DNA of 39,539 nucleotides from Methylococcales bacterium (GCA_023145835.1 JAGLDH010000069.1:1-39539), one strand, 5' to 3'; positions 8,761 to 17,343 are shown, counted from the first letter of the stretch. Notes: a model not told the origin generated them from the letters alone. Translations and numbers: made by a program.

Positions 8761-8789
8761 TTGAATAGACTAGTGAACTTTTATACAAT
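8761..8789 (+). promoter_or_regulatory. Predicted sigma70 promoter of the moxR-bat operon
   Basis: TTGAAT (8761-8766) and TACAAT (8784-8789) are separated by exactly 17 bases, close to the sigma70 consensus. Transcription would start near 8796, about 60 bases before the moxR ATG. It lies in the divergent gap between the peptide transporter and moxR. Confidence 0.6.
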
Positions 8790-8856
8790 ATTATTCGTCA
8801 GACTTAATTCTTAAAGAAAATAAGATCATATAATAGAAAGGATACCTCACCTAATC

Positions 8857-9843
8857 ATGACAGAGATAAGCCCAAGTAACTCTCAAAATTCGTTTCAACA
8901 ACTAAAAACTTATATAAACCAACAAATAATTGGTCAAGACACACTAGTAGAAAGAATGTTAATTGCTTTATTAGCAGATGGACACATTTTAGTAGAAGGA
9001 GCACCTGGGCTTGCTAAAACACGTGCCATTAATGTTTTAAGTAAAGGCATAGCTGCTGATTTTCATCGAGTTCAATTTACCCCTGATTTACTCCCAGCTG
9101 ATTTAACAGGAACTGAAATTTATCGACCACAACAAGGTACATTTGAATTTCAAAAGGGACCTTTATTTCATAATCTTGTTTTAGCTGATGAAATAAATCG
9201 TTCTCCAGCAAAAGTACAAGCTGCCTTACTAGAGGCAATGGCAGAAAGACAAATTACGGTAGGCAGCACAACCTACCCACTCCCTAAATTATTTATGGTA
9301 ATGGCCACTCAAAACCCGATTGAACAAGAGGGCACATATCCTTTACCAGAAGCACAACTTGACCGTTTTTTATTACACATAAAAATAGATTATCCTAATG
9401 CAAAGCACGAAAAAGACATTCTTCACTTAGCTCGCAAAGAGGCTCAGGGTGATTTTAAGGAAAATGAAAATAATTTCCAACCTATTAGCGAACAATCTAT
9501 CTTAAATGCCCGAGATGAAATATTAAATATTCATATGATTGATAGTTTAGAAGACTATTTATTACAAATTATTTTAGCAACTCGCAACCCTGCAGCTTAT
9601 GGCGAAGACTTAGCTAAACTTGTGCAATTTGGTGCAAGCCCTAGGGCAAGTATTGCTTTAGATAGATGCTCAAGAGCTAAAGCATGGCTAAATCGACGAG
9701 ATTTTGTTGACCCTGAAGATATTCAGTCGATGGCATTTGATATACTGCGACACCGACTTATTTTAACCTATGAAGCAGAAGCAGAAGGTATTACAACCGA
9801 CGTTGTCATCAAAGAATTACTTTGCAGAATTGCTATTCCTTAA
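8857..9843 (+). CDS. moxR: MoxR family AAA+ ATPase
   Basis: A 328-residue AAA+ ATPase of the MoxR/RavA clade, chaperone-like proteins that usually act with von Willebrand A partners. Visible are the Walker A motif GAPGLAKTR, Walker B LVLADEINRSPAK, the sensor-1 region MATQNPIEQEGTYPLPEAQLDRF (quoted in part by family convention), and the C-terminal helical lid. It is the first gene of the operon; its stop at 9841-9843 is followed closely by the DUF58 gene. Together with the following DUF58, DUF4381 and VWA genes it forms the classic aerotolerance-type (Bat) gene set. The length is normal for the family and the start is an ATG. Confidence 0.95.
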   Translation: MTEISPSNSQNSFQQLKTYINQQIIGQDTLVERMLIALLADGHILVEGAPGLAKTRAINVLSKGIAADFHRVQFTPDLLPADLTGTEIYRPQQGTFEFQKGPLFHNLVLADEINRSPAKVQAALLEAMAERQITVGSTTYPLPKLFMVMATQNPIEQEGTYPLPEAQLDRFLLHIKIDYPNAKHEKDILHLARKEAQGDFKENENNFQPISEQSILNARDEILNIHMIDSLEDYLLQIILATRNPAAYGEDLAKLVQFGASPRASIALDRCSRAKAWLNRRDFVDPEDIQSMAFDILRHRLILTYEAEAEGITTDVVIKELLCRIAIP

Positions 9844-9851
9844 ATGAGCAA

Positions 9852-10748
9852 ATGAACGCAAAAAACACACTCAATAATGACTTGATTTCAGTTCAATTAA
9901 GAACGTTAATCAACCTAGCTAAACCTGCATCTCAGCTAAAGCTTAAGAAATCATCTATCCGTTCAAGACAAAATGGCGGATACGTTTCTCCGTCTAAAGG
10001 AAGAGGAATGGAATTTGATGAATCTAGGTTATATCAACCAGGTGATGACATTCGTAGCATAGACTGGCGAGTAACAGCTCGGACAGGAAAAACACATACC
10101 AAAATTTATCGAGAAGAACGAGAACGTCCAGTCTTTATTTCTGTCGATGATCGCCCAGCGATGCATTTTGCGACACGCGGCGTTTTTAAATCGGTACAAG
10201 CAGCAAAGATTGCAGCTTTACTTGCGTGGACAGCACAAGAACACGGTGACCGTATTGGTGGTCAAATATATACAGATCTATTTTGTCAGGAAATAAAGCC
10301 ACAAAATGGCAAGCATGCTGTTTTACATTTTTTAAACACCATTATAAAAACCGATTCTATTCCACAAACAGAGATGAACCTGGAACAAGCTTTAGCTCGT
10401 TTAAACCAGCATACACGCCCTGGCAGCCTTGTTTATATTATCAGTGATTTTCGTGGTTTAAACCATAAATCAGAAAACCACTTAGTTAAATTAGCTCGTC
10501 ATTGTGATGTCGTCTTAATTCAGGTTTATGACGCATTAGAAAGCCAGCTCCCAAAAAAAGGACGTTATCGTTTTACAAACAATGAAGACCGTTCAGTTGT
10601 TGTTGATACTAGCGACAATCAATTCATTCATAGTTACCAGAAACTATTTCAAACCCGTTTAAAAAGTTTACAAAAAATATCTAAAAAAATGGGCATTGTT
10701 TTCTTTCAATGCAGTACAACTGACGACCCAGTAAAGGTTTTACGATAA
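9852..10748 (+). CDS. DUF58 domain-containing protein
   Basis: About 299 residues from the ATG at 9852. The open frame extends upstream to a TTG at 9822 inside moxR, but ten extra residues there look unconserved, so the ATG is preferred. The DUF58 signature is plain: FDESRLYQPGDDIRSIDWRV followed by TARTGKTHTKIYREERERPV. DUF58 proteins are distant von Willebrand A-fold proteins almost always encoded after moxR. A Ser/Thr-poor metal site is visible in SVDDRPAM. It is cytoplasmic, with no membrane helices, and probably partners the MoxR ATPase. The stop overlaps the next start by one base (TAATG), so translation is coupled. Confidence 0.93.
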   Translation: MNAKNTLNNDLISVQLRTLINLAKPASQLKLKKSSIRSRQNGGYVSPSKGRGMEFDESRLYQPGDDIRSIDWRVTARTGKTHTKIYREERERPVFISVDDRPAMHFATRGVFKSVQAAKIAALLAWTAQEHGDRIGGQIYTDLFCQEIKPQNGKHAVLHFLNTIIKTDSIPQTEMNLEQALARLNQHTRPGSLVYIISDFRGLNHKSENHLVKLARHCDVVLIQVYDALESQLPKKGRYRFTNNEDRSVVVDTSDNQFIHSYQKLFQTRLKSLQKISKKMGIVFFQCSTTDDPVKVLR

Positions 10749-11221
10749 TGGAACCTAAAGCACTCGACTTAAAAGATATTCATTTACCTGAATTAGTTGG
10801 TTGGTGGCCGCCAGCCATTGGTTGGTGGTTAGCACCTATATTCATACTTTTATTGTGTACACTAATAGTTTGGCTATATAAATATCTAACACGTAAAACG
10901 GCTATAAAAACTGCGAATAAACAATTACTAGACATTAAAGAAAACAACACTTCAACAGATATTGAAAAACTAGCCAACCTATCGGCATTACTTCGTCGTG
11001 TTGCTATCAGCATTTCTTCCAGAAATGAATGTGCTAGCCTTACAGGTCAAGCCTGGCTTGAATATTTGAATAGTACTGTAAAAGAAACCCCCTTTACAGA
11101 GGGAGTTGGGCGTTATTTAGCTACGACTCACTATAAAAAAGTGCCCGATAACGATTTCGACATTTCTCAAATTATCACACTTTGTGAAAACTGGCTTAAA
11201 GCCCAAAAAAATAAAAAATGA
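10748..11221 (+). CDS. DUF4381 domain-containing membrane protein
   Basis: A 157-residue protein with the DUF4381 opening LPELVGWWPPAIGWWLAP running into one transmembrane helix (about residues 25-48), then a cytoplasmic or periplasmic helical domain. The family is known only from moxR-DUF58-VWA operons, and this gene is in the usual position between DUF58 and the first VWA gene. It overlaps both neighbours: one base with DUF58 and four bases (ATGA) with the next gene. Its role in the complex is unknown; it may anchor DUF58 or the VWA proteins at the membrane. Confidence 0.9.
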   Translation: MEPKALDLKDIHLPELVGWWPPAIGWWLAPIFILLLCTLIVWLYKYLTRKTAIKTANKQLLDIKENNTSTDIEKLANLSALLRRVAISISSRNECASLTGQAWLEYLNSTVKETPFTEGVGRYLATTHYKKVPDNDFDISQIITLCENWLKAQKNKK

Positions 11222-12198
11222 TCCACTTTGAATGGCTATGGGCACTATTAGCTCTCCCTCTTCCACTTCTTGTTCGTTGGGCAGTACCACCGGAATTACC
11301 TGAAGATCAAGCTGCTTTAAAAACTCCTTTTTTTGAAGATTTTACTTCTGCCAAAACCAAATCTGTCATTTCAAACAAACAATGGCCTTTGATACTAGCC
11401 ATAATTGCCTGGATATTATTGATTATCGCAAGCTCGAGACCCCAATGGATGGGAGAGCCTATTGAGCAAGCAATTAGTGGTCGTGACCTCATGCTTGCTA
11501 TAGATTTATCTGGCAGCATGGATGAACAAGACTTTATTGTAAACAAAAGACGAGTTAATCGTCTGACCGCAACCAAAAAAGTAGCAGGAGAATTTATTAG
11601 TAGACGAGCAGGAGATCGATTAGGACTGATTCTCTTTGGTACTCAAGCCTATTTACAAACGCCTCTAACGTTTGACAGAGCAACTGTCATGACTCTACTC
11701 AATGAATCTGCCCTTGGCCTTGCAGGTAAAAATACGGCGATTGGTGATGCAATAGGCCTTGCGGTTAAACGCTTAAAAAAACAATCTTCTGAAAGCAAAG
11801 TATTGGTCTTATTAACAGATGGGGCGAATACAGCGGGTGAAGTTACACCGTTAAAGGCAGCAGAGCTTGCGGCAGAATATGATTTAAAAATTTATACCAT
11901 TGGTATTGGTGCGGATGAAATGATCGTGCGTAGTTTTTTTGGTAATAGGAAAGTCAACCCCTCCCGGGATTTAGATGAAACAACACTAAAAGCTATTGCA
12001 GAAAAAACGGGAGGTCGATACTTCAGGGCTAGAGACACTGACGAACTGAATCAAATCTATAATCTGTTAGATGATTTAGAACCCATAGAAAAAGATAAAC
12101 AATTTTTTAGACCTAAAACCGAACTATATTATTGGCCTTTAGCCATAGCATTGTTACTTTCAGGACTTATTAGTATCAGCCGTTTGAGGTGGTTATGA
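11218..12198 (+). CDS. batA: von Willebrand factor type A protein (BatA-like)
   Basis: A 326-residue membrane-anchored VWA protein. An N-terminal hydrophobic segment is followed by a second one near residues 55-75, then the VWA domain with its metal-ion site DLSGSMDEQDF (DxSxS), a conserved Thr in QTPLTFDR and LLTDGANTAGEV, and a final transmembrane helix at the C-terminus. This is the layout of BatA proteins, with the VWA domain probably facing the periplasm between the membrane segments. BatA/BatB proteins were named from Bacteroides aerotolerance, and the exact role in gammaproteobacteria is unclear. It overlaps the next gene by four bases (ATGA). Confidence 0.92.
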   Translation: MIHFEWLWALLALPLPLLVRWAVPPELPEDQAALKTPFFEDFTSAKTKSVISNKQWPLILAIIAWILLIIASSRPQWMGEPIEQAISGRDLMLAIDLSGSMDEQDFIVNKRRVNRLTATKKVAGEFISRRAGDRLGLILFGTQAYLQTPLTFDRATVMTLLNESALGLAGKNTAIGDAIGLAVKRLKKQSSESKVLVLLTDGANTAGEVTPLKAAELAAEYDLKIYTIGIGADEMIVRSFFGNRKVNPSRDLDETTLKAIAEKTGGRYFRARDTDELNQIYNLLDDLEPIEKDKQFFRPKTELYYWPLAIALLLSGLISISRLRWL

Positions 12199-14015
12199 AT
12201 CTAGCAGAATTTCATTTTATTAGACCTTATTGGCTGTTAGCTTTACTACCAACAATCGGTGTCCTTATTTTTTTATTGAAAAACAAACTTAATAGAGGTA
12301 ACTGGTCAAATATATGTGATGCTGAATTATTACCTTTTATTTTGCAAGAAAAACCAGCTCAAAAAAATCGCTGGGCATTATATACCGGTGGTTTATCTAG
12401 CTTACTCATAGTAATCGCACTAGCAGGTCCCACATGGGAAAGACTACCCACTCCAGTTTTTAGAAATGATGCCGCTCTTGTGATTGCCTTAGACTTATCT
12501 CGCTCTATGGATGCGGATGATATAAAACCAAGCCGCCTAAGCATGGCTCGTTATAAGATTGCTGATATTTTAAAACGAAGAAAAGATGGGCAAACCGCCT
12601 TATTAGTTTATGCGGGCGATGCCTTTACAGTTACCCCATTAACAACTGATACTGAAACAATAGACAGTCAACTGTCAGCGTTAACAACTAAAATCATGCC
12701 TGTTCAAGGTACCAACACATCGTTAGCTTTATCTATTGCAAGCCAATTATTAAAAAATGCAGGTTTACAATCTGGTGAAATTTTGCTATTTACCGATGAC
12801 ATAGATTTCAATAAATCTAAATCCAAATTTGAATCCTTAGCGGATAGTTATCATATATCTATTATTGGTGTTGGAACAGCTGATGGAGCCCCCATTAAAA
12901 CCGAAGGAGGAGGGTTTTTAAAAGATTCTAAAGGAAATATTGTAGTCCCTAAACTTAACAGTAAAGAGTTATCTCAATTAGCTCACATAGGCCATGGTCT
13001 TTATAAAACTATCAGCAAAAATAATAGTGATATTGATGTCATATTAGACCAAATACAGTCACCGTCTAACAATAAAGGAAGTGCTGTTAACGACTTACTG
13101 CTCGACCAATGGAATGAAAAAGGCCCTTGGTTATTATTATTGGTTTTACCTCTCGTTGCATTACAGTTTAGAAAAGGTTTACTTTCTTTAGCCTTACTTT
13201 GTTTGCTTCCTTTTCCTAAAACCAGCTACGCGCAAGAATGGAATAATTTATGGAAAACACAAGACCAGCAAGCAGAACAGGCTTTTACTAAAAAAGAATA
13301 TCAGAAAGCAGCAGATAAATTTCAAAACCCACAATGGAAAGCAGCTGCCCACTATAAAGCAGGTCAATACCAACAAGCTATTGATACCTTACAAAATGAT
13401 CAATCTGCTACAGGGCTATACAACTTAGGCAATACATTGGCTCTATCTGGAAAACTACCTGAGGCCATAAAAGCTTATAAAGAATCCTTACTAAAAAACC
13501 CAACTAATGATGATGCAAAATATAATAAAGAACTCGTCGAAAAAGAACTAGAGAAACAACAAAAGCAGCAACAAGAGGATGAGAACCAAAACTCCGAGGA
13601 TAAAGAGGATTCTCAACAAAATGATAAAGACAAAAAAGAGCAGGGAGATAATAAGTCTAATCAATCTGACGAAAAAAACAAATCTGAACAGAATCAATCA
13701 GAAAATAACTCAGAAAATAACTCAGAACAAAATTCAGACCCAGAAGAACCAGAGCAACAATCAGAAGAAAAGTCTGATACTAACAAGTCAGAAAATAGCA
13801 AAGAGAATCAACAAAAGCCTCAGGATAAGAACCAAAAAGCCAAAGAAGATGCATCTCCGCAACCTGAAGAATCTTCAGAATATAACGAATCTAAGCAAGC
13901 TAATGAACAATGGCTTAAACGTATACCTGATGATCCAGCGGGGTTATTAAAACGAAAATTTAAATATCAATATGGTCAACGAGGCCAAAAAAACAATAAC
14001 AGTCAAGCTTGGTAG
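12195..14015 (+). CDS. batB: BatB-like VWA protein fused to TPRs and an acidic tail (BatB/BatC fusion)
   Basis: About 606 residues from the ATG at 12195; a GTG two codons upstream is possible but less likely, because ATG gives the usual ATGA overlap. The N-terminal half is a second membrane-anchored VWA protein with the metal site DLSRSMDADD and TPLTTDTE. A transmembrane helix near residue 325 is followed by a TPR region (QAEQAFTKKEYQKAADKF and YNLGNTLALSGKLPEAIKAY) corresponding to a separate BatC in some bacteria. Then comes a ~130-residue Gln/Asn/Glu/Lys/Ser tail, surely disordered, and a conserved end QWLKRIPDDPAGLLKRKF. That conserved end implies the tail is retained and tethers a working C-terminal motif. 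Confidence 0.92.
   Translation: MNLAEFHFIRPYWLLALLPTIGVLIFLLKNKLNRGNWSNICDAELLPFILQEKPAQKNRWALYTGGLSSLLIVIALAGPTWERLPTPVFRNDAALVIALDLSRSMDADDIKPSRLSMARYKIADILKRRKDGQTALLVYAGDAFTVTPLTTDTETIDSQLSALTTKIMPVQGTNTSLALSIASQLLKNAGLQSGEILLFTDDIDFNKSKSKFESLADSYHISIIGVGTADGAPIKTEGGGFLKDSKGNIVVPKLNSKELSQLAHIGHGLYKTISKNNSDIDVILDQIQSPSNNKGSAVNDLLLDQWNEKGPWLLLLVLPLVALQFRKGLLSLALLCLLPFPKTSYAQEWNNLWKTQDQQAEQAFTKKEYQKAADKFQNPQWKAAAHYKAGQYQQAIDTLQNDQSATGLYNLGNTLALSGKLPEAIKAYKESLLKNPTNDDAKYNKELVEKELEKQQKQQQEDENQNSEDKEDSQQNDKDKKEQGDNKSNQSDEKNKSEQNQSENNSENNSEQNSDPEEPEQQSEEKSDTNKSENSKENQQKPQDKNQKAKEDASPQPEESSEYNESKQANEQWLKRIPDDPAGLLKRKFKYQYGQRGQKNNNSQAW
13698..13733 (+). repeat. 12-bp tandem repeat inside the acidic tail
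   Basis: Two exact copies of TCAGAAAATAAC are followed by a diverged third (TCAGAACAAAAT). They encode the repeated Ser-Glu-Asn-Asn stretch in the disordered tail of the BatB/BatC fusion. The unit is a multiple of three, so slippage would lengthen or shorten the tail without breaking the frame. Confidence 0.75.
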
Positions 14016-14025
14016 AAATTTTAAA

Positions 14026-15702
14026 ATGAATTATAAAAAAGCTATTATCCAAATTCTAAGTTCTATTTTACTTCTTATCTCTTGCCAAATAGCTTTAGCT
14101 GTAGAAATAAAAGCTACCATAGACCGAAACCCTGTCAATATTAATGAGTCATTTCAAATAACGTTTACAGCATCGCAATCACCGAATGGTGAACCTAACT
14201 TCAGCCTACTTGAAAAAGATTTCAAAATATTACGTCAAAGTCAAAAAAAATACTCTTCGATGATCAATGGGCAACATAGTAAGACAATACAATGGGTTTT
14301 AGATGTAACCGCTAAACAGCCAGGCTACTTGCCTATCCCCCCTATTTCTTTCGGTACTGATACTAGTCAACCAATGACTCTATTAGTTAATAAAAACACC
14401 TCTTTCAGCGGCAATGATAATCAAGACTTATTTTTAGAAGTTGAAATATCGAATAAAAAACCTTATGTCCAAGCCCAAGTTATTTACACTTTACGCTTCT
14501 TTCAAAAGGTACAAACCACTCAAGCAAGTTTAAATGGCTTAGAGTTAACAGGTGCTATTATTGAACAGCTAGATCAAGAAAAATCTTACACTACCGAACG
14601 TAATGGGGCTCCCTTTAAAGTAACCGAGTTAAAATATGCTATTTTTCCCCAAAAAAGTGGTTCTCAGACAATAAAACCTATTACCTTATCTACAGATGTC
14701 ATCATAGACACACAGCAACGTTTTAATGGTTTTTTTAATAGACCTCGTACAAAAAACATTCAAATTAGCTCAAAAGAAATCACACTAGAAGTACAACCAG
14801 CACCTAAAGACTTTAGTAATAAATATTGGCTTCCTTCTGAACATGTCTATATAGAAGAAAAGTGGTCAGGCGATCCTTCCAAAATGAAAACAGGTGAACC
14901 ATTAACTAGGACATTATCTGTACTTGCAAAAGAGGCAACTAAAAATCAGTTACCTGAATTGCATACGGATCAGAAATTATCTGACTTAAAAACTTATCCA
15001 GATCAACCTATTTTGAAGGATCAAAAAAATGCAAAGGGTTTAATCGCTTTTAGAGAAGAAAAAATCGCTTATATCCCATCTAAACCAGGCACTTATACCT
15101 TGCCTGCTATAGAAATACCTTGGTTTAACACTGAGACAAAAAAAATGGAAGTTGCAAGAATCCAAGAGACAACCATTACTGCTACTGCTTCAGAACAATC
15201 AGCTATTCACAGCCCCTCATCATCAGCATCTACACAAGTTATGCCAGGTCAATCTGAACCCATAATTAAAACAGTGGAAAGTAGTTTTTGGAAATGGTTT
15301 TCTTTTTTCTTGGCTTGTGGCTGGTTAGCAACCTTATATTATTTCTTCAAAAAATTTACGATTGAAAAAGAAATATTACCGGCTACCCCACAAGAAATAA
15401 AACTAAAAGAGGCCATAAAATCAGTAAAACGAGCATGTAAAGAAAATAATCAAGCAAATGCTAAAGATGCATTGATAGCCTGGGGGCGAATTAAATTTAA
15501 TAAATCTAGCTTATCCTCAATAGCACCACACTGCGAAGCTCGCTTAAGAGATGAAATTCTTATTATAAATCAAAATTTATACACACAAAAAAATTTACAT
15601 TGGAACAGTAACAGTCTATTAAAAACATTTTCAGAACACATTGCACGAGAAAAAATAGCTAAAAAAACAAATGATGCTCTAGAACCTCTTTTTAAAATAT
15701 AA
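14026..15702 (+). CDS. batD: BatD family protein
   Basis: A BatD-like protein of 558 residues from the ATG at 14026. The frame also has an ATG at 13972 inside the previous gene, but starting at 14026 gives a clean signal peptide (MNYKKAIIQILSSILLLISC, cleavage near IALA) and removes a 44-base overlap. The mature region opens with VEIKATIDRNPVNINESFQI, typical of the beta-rich Ig-like domains of BatD, and contains GQHSKTIQWVLDVTAKQPG and PYVQAQVIYTLRFFQKV. One C-terminal transmembrane helix is near residues 422-440, followed by a helical cytoplasmic tail. The bulk is therefore periplasmic. It completes the moxR-bat set, and its role is probably to act with the VWA proteins. Confidence 0.9.
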   Translation: MNYKKAIIQILSSILLLISCQIALAVEIKATIDRNPVNINESFQITFTASQSPNGEPNFSLLEKDFKILRQSQKKYSSMINGQHSKTIQWVLDVTAKQPGYLPIPPISFGTDTSQPMTLLVNKNTSFSGNDNQDLFLEVEISNKKPYVQAQVIYTLRFFQKVQTTQASLNGLELTGAIIEQLDQEKSYTTERNGAPFKVTELKYAIFPQKSGSQTIKPITLSTDVIIDTQQRFNGFFNRPRTKNIQISSKEITLEVQPAPKDFSNKYWLPSEHVYIEEKWSGDPSKMKTGEPLTRTLSVLAKEATKNQLPELHTDQKLSDLKTYPDQPILKDQKNAKGLIAFREEKIAYIPSKPGTYTLPAIEIPWFNTETKKMEVARIQETTITATASEQSAIHSPSSSASTQVMPGQSEPIIKTVESSFWKWFSFFLACGWLATLYYFFKKFTIEKEILPATPQEIKLKEAIKSVKRACKENNQANAKDALIAWGRIKFNKSSLSSIAPHCEARLRDEILIINQNLYTQKNLHWNSNSLLKTFSEHIAREKIAKKTNDALEPLFKI

Positions 15703-15713
15703 CGGATACACTC

Positions 15714-16568
15714 ATGAAAGTAGGCATAATTGGCTTAGGGGCAATGGGTCTTGGAATGGCTAGAAGTATTGCCAACAAGGGGTTACTCACCGCTATTTAC
15801 AATAGAACTCTCAGCAAATCTATTGCTTTAGGCAAAGAATTAAACATAACACCAAGCCTTACTCCCCAAGAACTTGCTCAGCAGGTAGATGTCATTCTAC
15901 TTTGTGTGTCAGCAGATAAAGATGTTTTGCATATTGTAAATACTATTTCAGAAACGATAAAGCAAGATTCCATTGTTATTGATTTATCAACAATTAGTAT
16001 AGAAACGGCTAAAGAATCTGCCAAAATTCTTTATAAAAAGCAAGTTTCATTCCTTGATGCGCCAGTTTCTGGTGGCGTTGAAGGAGCAAAAAATGGAACC
16101 TTAGCTATCATGGTAGGAGGTGATAAGAAAACCTTAGACATAGCACTTCCTGTTTTAGAAGCAATCGGGTCACGCATTGTTTATATGGGAAAAACAGGCT
16201 CTGGCCAAGGTACTAAAGCAGTTAATCAAATAATGGCTGCGGGTATTAACCAAGCTGTTACGGAGGCATTAGCATTTGGTCAAGCTCAAGGTTTATCCAT
16301 GCAGAGTGTTATTGATGTAATTTCAGGGGGTGCTGCGGGTAACTGGTTTTTACAAAACAGAGGTGCTACTATGACAAAAGAAACTTTTGTGCCAGGTTTC
16401 AAAGTAGGGTTACATCACAAGGACTTAGAGATTTGTATAAAAATGGCTCAACAATCTAACGCTAAGATCCCTTTAACTGAGCAAACTTTAGTTGATTACG
16501 AAAAGTTAATTGATCAAGGGTATGAAGATGAAGATATTTCTGCTTTATATCGCTTAAAGAGAATTTAA
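15714..16568 (+). CDS. NAD(P)-dependent beta-hydroxyacid dehydrogenase (3-hydroxyisobutyrate dehydrogenase family)
   Basis: A 284-residue enzyme with an N-terminal Rossmann motif GIIGLGAMGLGMA, the family signature FLDAPVSGGVEGAKNGTL and the catalytic GxxxKxxN motif with Lys168 and Asn171. This is the family of 3-hydroxyisobutyrate dehydrogenase, tartronate semialdehyde reductase and GLYR1-type succinic semialdehyde reductases. Which substrate is used cannot be read from sequence. It starts 11 bases after batD, so it is probably co-transcribed with the bat genes, although no functional link is known. The start codon is ATG. Confidence 0.9.
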   Translation: MKVGIIGLGAMGLGMARSIANKGLLTAIYNRTLSKSIALGKELNITPSLTPQELAQQVDVILLCVSADKDVLHIVNTISETIKQDSIVIDLSTISIETAKESAKILYKKQVSFLDAPVSGGVEGAKNGTLAIMVGGDKKTLDIALPVLEAIGSRIVYMGKTGSGQGTKAVNQIMAAGINQAVTEALAFGQAQGLSMQSVIDVISGGAAGNWFLQNRGATMTKETFVPGFKVGLHHKDLEICIKMAQQSNAKIPLTEQTLVDYEKLIDQGYEDEDISALYRLKRI

Positions 16569-16854
16569 TAGGTATTAATACCTTAATGTTAGCAAATAAA
16601 TGACTAGAAAAATCATTTAGTTTTCTTTAGGCATTCATCTTACCTTTAAAAAACAATTTATATACTACTGTTGTCTTAATAGAAACAAGTCACTTATATC
16701 TCATTAATGATATAAATTTATTATTTCATATACTCTACTTGTTACTAAAGATAACTATCATGGAGAAACTTATTTAAGTGTAAATTTCAATATCATTTTT
16801 TTACGCAATAATAAATCTTTCCCCAACACATCATATATATTTCAAGGATAAAAA
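16569..16854. other. Intergenic region before the glycine-zipper gene
   Basis: No coding frame was found. It opens with a 14-bp perfect palindrome, AGGTATTAATACCT (16570-16583), two bases after the dehydrogenase stop, which could be an operator or weak hairpin. An AAATGA/TCATTT stem around 16599-16619 followed by a T-rich stretch may be a weak terminator for the bat operon. A good ribosome site (AAGGA) lies about seven bases before the next ATG. Confidence 0.4.
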
Positions 16855-17166
16855 ATGTTAAAAAAAATAATTATCATAAGTACTGTTTTATTTAGCTCTC
16901 AAAATATCATGGCTTTAGATTTAGGAGGCATTGGCTCTTCGACAAACGAGACTGTCAATGAAGCAAAAGAAACTGCTGATAACGCGGGTACTGCTAGCGA
17001 TGCTGCAGACAAACTAAAAAATAACTCTATTTCAGATACCGCAAAAAAAGCAGCTGTAGATGGTGCTAAAGGCGGAGCAAAGGGTGCTGTAGAAGGTGCT
17101 AAAAGTGGCTCTATTACTCAAGGCGCAACGAAAGGTGCTCTAGATGGAGCAAAATCAGCCTTCTAA
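16855..17166 (+). CDS. Small secreted glycine-zipper protein
   Basis: A 103-residue protein I do not recognise by name. It has a signal peptide (MLKKIIIISTVLFSSQ, cleavage probably after MA, residue 20) and no cysteine. The mature part is rich in Ala, Gly, Lys, Thr and Asn. Two glycine zippers are visible: Gly73, 77, 81 and 85, then Gly90, 94 and 98, each spaced four residues apart. Residues 57-75 and 85-103 are a degenerate internal repeat (NSISDTAKKAAVDGAKGGA against GSITQGATKGALDGAKSAF). Such patterns allow tight helix packing and are seen in membrane-active, amyloid-like or LEA-like proteins. It ends five bases before the palindromic element. A real gene is supported by the ribosome site and the signal peptide. 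Confidence 0.75.
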   Translation: MLKKIIIISTVLFSSQNIMALDLGGIGSSTNETVNEAKETADNAGTASDAADKLKNNSISDTAKKAAVDGAKGGAKGAVEGAKSGSITQGATKGALDGAKSAF

Positions 17167-17170
17167 TTAT

Positions 17171-17334
17171 TTAAGGCGTCCTTGCTTAAGTCGATTAGCT
17201 TTTAGCGAAGAAAAACTGTCGCTATTTCCCACGAAGATAGGCGTAATAGTCATTTTATTACACCTATCTTCGTGGGAAATATTGGCAGTTTTAGCAAGCT
17301 AAAAATAATAGAACTTGACCAGAAGTTTCTTAAG
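17171..17334. repeat. Palindromic MITE-like element, copy 1
   Basis: An element of about 160 bases, nearly all of which can fold into one long hairpin. The inner arms (17215-17247 and 17257-17289) are 33 bp with only about four mismatches around an eight-base-to-nine-base loop. Outer, weaker arms extend to a TTAAG at each edge (17171-17175 and 17330-17334). It aligns to the element at 27732-27894 at roughly four in five bases, including loop and flanks. It contains no open frame, so it is non-autonomous. I cannot link it to a known REP, ERIC or MITE family from memory. Confidence 0.8.
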
Positions 17335-17343
17335 TTTTCTCTT

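Noticed and set aside
13579-13950. 123-codon open frame inside the BatB/BatC gene
   Set aside because: It is a frame-shifted reading of the Gln/Asn/Lys/Glu low-complexity tail and gives only Lys/Asn/Ile repeats; the main frame is conserved.
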